A DNA stretch of 23,181 nucleotides from Deltaproteobacteria bacterium (lineage in GTDB: Bacteria > Desulfobacterota > B13-G15 > RBG-16-54-18): NCBI GenBank assembly GCA_003646745.1, contig QMLM01000003.1, forward strand, positions 1-23,181, in the 5' to 3' direction. Every line of letters starts with the position of its first letter. The first letter of the stretch is position 1. A program made the position numbers and the translations under genes. This document shows, piece by piece, positions 21,234 through 23,181 of this stretch. The notes under the pieces are model-generated. The model was not told the DNA's origin and ran no database searches. It saw nothing but the letters and a program-made list of their open reading frames with translations.

Positions 21234-21976
21234 TGGATTGGATATTTGTCGGAGATGCCCACTTCACCCAAGGGGATGGGGACAGGAGAAGGCGCTTCAT
21301 TCGTTTCATTCAGACAAATATATCCTCTCTGAAGACGCTGGTAATAATGGGGGACCTCTTTGACTTTTGGTTTGGGTTCCGCGATCTATCGTCACTGAAG
21401 ATGGAATATGGCGACATTTTGGGCCTATTTGAGAGGTTGAGGGAGGAAAAAAGAGAGGTGATCTATCTGGAGGGAAACCATGATTTTCGGCTGGGTCCTT
21501 ATATGAGCGAAGAGTTAGGAGTACGGGTTTACGATCGGTCCACCCAGATCTATCTGGGTGGGAAGAGAGTCTATCTGGCCCATGGCGACCGTGCCTACCC
21601 CAAATTTAGCCACAGGTTATTTTCTGCCCTTTTAAAAAATGGCCTTACTTATCGGCTTATCTCTTTGATGGGGCCCTATCTCGTTGCCCGCATGGCCAAA
21701 TACTTGAGCTCTGGCAGCAGAAAACGAGGTCAGAGAGTGTCTCAAGATGTCATCTCACGGCTCAGAAAATTCGCCCTCCGCAAGTTGAATGAGGGCTTTG
21801 ATGTGGTAATCCTCGCCCACTCCCATTTTCCCGAGACAATGACTGTGGAAAAGAAAGAGGGAAGGGGCTATTATTTCAATGTGGGGAATTGGACTAGGGA
21901 TTTCTCCTATTTGAGGTACAATCCACAAGGGGGCTTTTCCCTAGAATATTTCACCACTGACCAAAAAGAATCCTAA
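21233..21976 (+). CDS. lpxH: UDP-2,3-diacylglucosamine diphosphatase-like metallophosphoesterase
   Basis: A 247-residue calcineurin-like phosphoesterase of the LpxH type, which makes lipid X in lipid A synthesis at the inner-membrane face. Metal-binding elements are complete: Asp8 and His10 in FVGDAHF, Asp41 in MGDLFDFWFG, Asn82/His83 in EGNHDFRLGP, His118 in LAHGDR, and the HSHF pair in VILAHSHFPETM. The ATG at 21233 was preferred over 21215 because it fits the family start, overlaps the ugd stop (TGATG) and follows GGGGAGG. LpxH function is likely, but related phosphoesterases exist. Confidence 0.83.
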   Translation: MDWIFVGDAHFTQGDGDRRRRFIRFIQTNISSLKTLVIMGDLFDFWFGFRDLSSLKMEYGDILGLFERLREEKREVIYLEGNHDFRLGPYMSEELGVRVYDRSTQIYLGGKRVYLAHGDRAYPKFSHRLFSALLKNGLTYRLISLMGPYLVARMAKYLSSGSRKRGQRVSQDVISRLRKFALRKLNEGFDVVILAHSHFPETMTVEKKEGRGYYFNVGNWTRDFSYLRYNPQGGFSLEYFTTDQKES

Positions 21977-22072
21977 GGAGGCCAATCTAAGCTTCTCCAG
22001 TCAGTCTTCCTCTAGAATTATTTTAGTGACCATGCTTGCTGCCTGAGGGAGGTTCCAGGATGCTTTTTTGTT

Positions 22073-22822
22073 GTGGGATCTGCGAATAAGGCCAAAGGAT
22101 TAAGCTTTCCCCACCACAATCCTTTCTTTGACTTTGACGAAGAAGCGATGGTTTTAGGGGCAGAGATCATGGCCAAAGCTGCCTTAAGTTCGGCAATGGG
22201 CGCCCTGTCTGCTAAACGAGTGCTGCAGAAGCTTCAAATTTTGGAACATACTGACAGAGAGGTTGTAGAAAGGGCCCAAAGTCTTATAAGGGGAAAAAGG
22301 GTTCGAATTATGAGAGTACCAGATGCCAAAGAAATATTGATACGGTCTAGGGTGCGAAACAGCAGGGATGAGGCATCAGCAGTTATCCGTGGGAGTCATG
22401 ACCATCTGGTTGGAGTAGAGAAAAATGGGAAGTTGTATAAAGGAGCTACAGAACCTGGAGAAAATTTCTGGCATCTGGCTCAGCGAATCAAAAGAGTGAA
22501 ATACAGTGCTATCATTGACTTTGTAAGAGATGTGGATGTAAGGGAATTGTCCATCGTTAAGCAAGCTATGGAAATGAACGTTAATTTTGCAAAAGAAGCC
22601 GGAAAAAGGCCTTCTTTCTTCAGGATCGGCAAGGTTATGGAGAAGTATGCTGACCAAGAAGTAACTGGTAAGAACTTACCCGCCAAAGTTCGTCTAATTA
22701 CGGCCCTAGCGGTCGAGGCTAGAATGAGGGGGTTGGACTTGCCGGTCATGACCTGTGCCGGTTCTGGTAATCAGGGCGAGGCCTGCTTTTATAGGAAATT
22801 GCACATTTTTTGGCCTTTTTGA
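22073..22822 (+). pseudogene. Fragment of L-cysteine desulfidase / L-serine dehydratase-like (UPF0597, CdsB/YhaM) gene
   Basis: The frame covers the middle of the UPF0597/COG3681 family: GALSAKRVLQKLQIL, a basic segment, SAVIRGSHDHLVGVEKNGKL, and VMTCAGSGNQG. Family members have about 430 residues with an N-terminal catalytic GCTEP segment and a C-terminal half after AGSGNQG; both are missing. The N-terminal 30 residues look unrelated, the apparent GTG start at 22073 has no good ribosome site, and an in-frame stop lies ten codons upstream (22043). After AGSGNQG the frame runs for 13 unrelated residues to a stop. This is a remnant, not a functional enzyme. The 96 bases between lpxH and here hold nothing recognisable. 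Confidence 0.7.
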
Positions 22823-22829
22823 GAAAAAC

Positions 22830-22863
22830 AAGGAAGAAGGGGGTTTTTGCCCCCTTCCTCCTT
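22830..22863. terminator. Bidirectional hairpin terminator
   Basis: Left arm 22830-22843 and right arm 22850-22863 form a 14-position stem with one mismatch around a six-base loop (TTTTTG), between two convergent reading frames. On the minus strand it directly follows the stop of the 22863 gene and is followed by a TTGTTTTTC stretch, so it best serves that gene. Confidence 0.7.
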
Positions 22864-23181
22864 TATCCCTTACCTATCAAATATTCATGGATGGCCCGGG
22901 CTGATTTTCTGCCCGCACCCATGGCCAATATTACAGTAGCAGCTCCGGTTACTATATCGCCGCCAGCATAGATACCTTCCCTTGAGGTCTTTCCCGTCTC
23001 GGGGTCGGCCACAATATAACCCCTTTTGTTCAGCTCCAAGTTAGGGATGGTAGAGGTAATCACAGGGTTGGCCCCGGTGCCAATGGCGATGACCACCAGA
23101 TCCACATCCATGGTGAAATTAGAGCCCTCTATGGGTACCGGTCTGCGGCGACCAGACTCATCGGGTTCCCCCAGCTCCATC
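22863..23181 (-). CDS. gltA: NADPH-dependent glutamate synthase small-subunit-like (GltA/GltD) oxidoreductase, 5' partial
   Basis: The frame is open to the right edge, so only the C-terminal 105 residues are seen. ELGEPDESGRRRPVPIEGS, then VDLVVIAIGTGANP, GYIVADPETGKTSREGIYAG and GDIVTGAATVILAMGAGRKS are characteristic of the second FAD/NADPH domain of the glutamate-synthase small chain family. GltA-type enzymes of anaerobes also include electron-bifurcating NfnB-like subunits, which cannot be excluded from this fragment. The gene converges on the UPF0597 remnant, with a hairpin between them. Confidence 0.85.
   Translation of the reverse strand, partial: MELGEPDESGRRRPVPIEGSNFTMDVDLVVIAIGTGANPVITSTIPNLELNKRGYIVADPETGKTSREGIYAGGDIVTGAATVILAMGAGRKSARAIHEYLIGKG

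Noticed and set aside
21977..22072. Possible small gene or RNA between lpxH and the UPF0597 remnant
   Set aside because: No open frame with a ribosome site and no convincing hairpin or repeat was seen.
1..23181. tRNA genes, CRISPR repeats, insertion-sequence ends or phage genes
   Set aside because: Reading both strands showed no cloverleaf-like sequences, regularly spaced repeats, transposases or terminal inverted repeats.

Overview
The window looks like a chromosomal segment of a strictly anaerobic Gram-negative bacterium, most probably a member of the Desulfobacterota (former Deltaproteobacteria). The Gram-negative call rests on lipopolysaccharide genes (GmhB, a Kdo-kinase-like protein, LpxH). 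The anaerobe call rests on ferredoxin-bearing MinD-type ATPases, several NifX-fold proteins and a PAS/sigma-54 activator that together resemble the orange protein (ORP) locus of sulfate reducers. No tRNA, rRNA, CRISPR array or insertion sequence is visible. The genes at both window edges are partial.

Left part (1-2153, + strand): the C-terminal part of an ADP-ribosylglycohydrolase, a heptose-bisphosphate phosphatase fused in frame to a Trm112-type zinc protein, and an alpha/beta hydrolase. These form one tightly overlapping unit. It runs into a convergent Kdo-kinase-like gene that closes the minus-strand block.

Centre (12854 down to 2053, - strand): the most interesting region. trxB and a PAS-AAA+-Fis sigma-54 activator come first. 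Next is a 187-bp regulatory gap with a GG-N10-GC (-24/-12) promoter and several TGCAAC/GTTGCA half-sites. Then follows a roughly 8.4-kb run of co-oriented genes: NifX-like, DUF5320, Mrp/NBP35 ATPase, two more NifX-like proteins, a 59-residue aromatic-rich peptide, an FmdB zinc ribbon, a second GDGTGP-motif zinc-ribbon protein, DUF169, ferredoxin-MinD, a NifU-like scaffold interrupted by TGA, a second ferredoxin-MinD, a CxxCxxC small protein, a DUF4213/DUF364 protein, a deleted CDF-transporter/NifX fusion, and the Kdo-kinase-like gene. From DUF169 to the CDF remnant every junction overlaps by 1-4 bases. I read this as an expanded ORP-like system for building or handling an Fe-S, Mo or other metal cofactor under redox-controlled sigma-54 transcription.

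Right-centre (13070-18735, + strand): a GlcD-type flavin oxidase and an acyl-CoA ligase behind a sigma-70 promoter, ended by a hairpin terminator. Then come a Nudix hydrolase, an LpdD-like protein, UbiX, and a broken phenylacetate-CoA-ligase-like gene. The last is frameshifted and joined tail-to-tail to the beginning of an inverted TRAP solute-binding protein gene.

Right end (19085-23181): an envelope-sugar unit (dTDP-4-dehydrorhamnose reductase, UDP-glucose 6-dehydrogenase, LpxH-like pyrophosphatase), a fragment of an L-cysteine desulfidase/UPF0597 gene, a hairpin terminator, and the C-terminus of a GltA/GltD-type oxidoreductase on the minus strand. Broken genes are unusually common here: NifU-like, CDF-NifX, PaaK-like, DctP and UPF0597.
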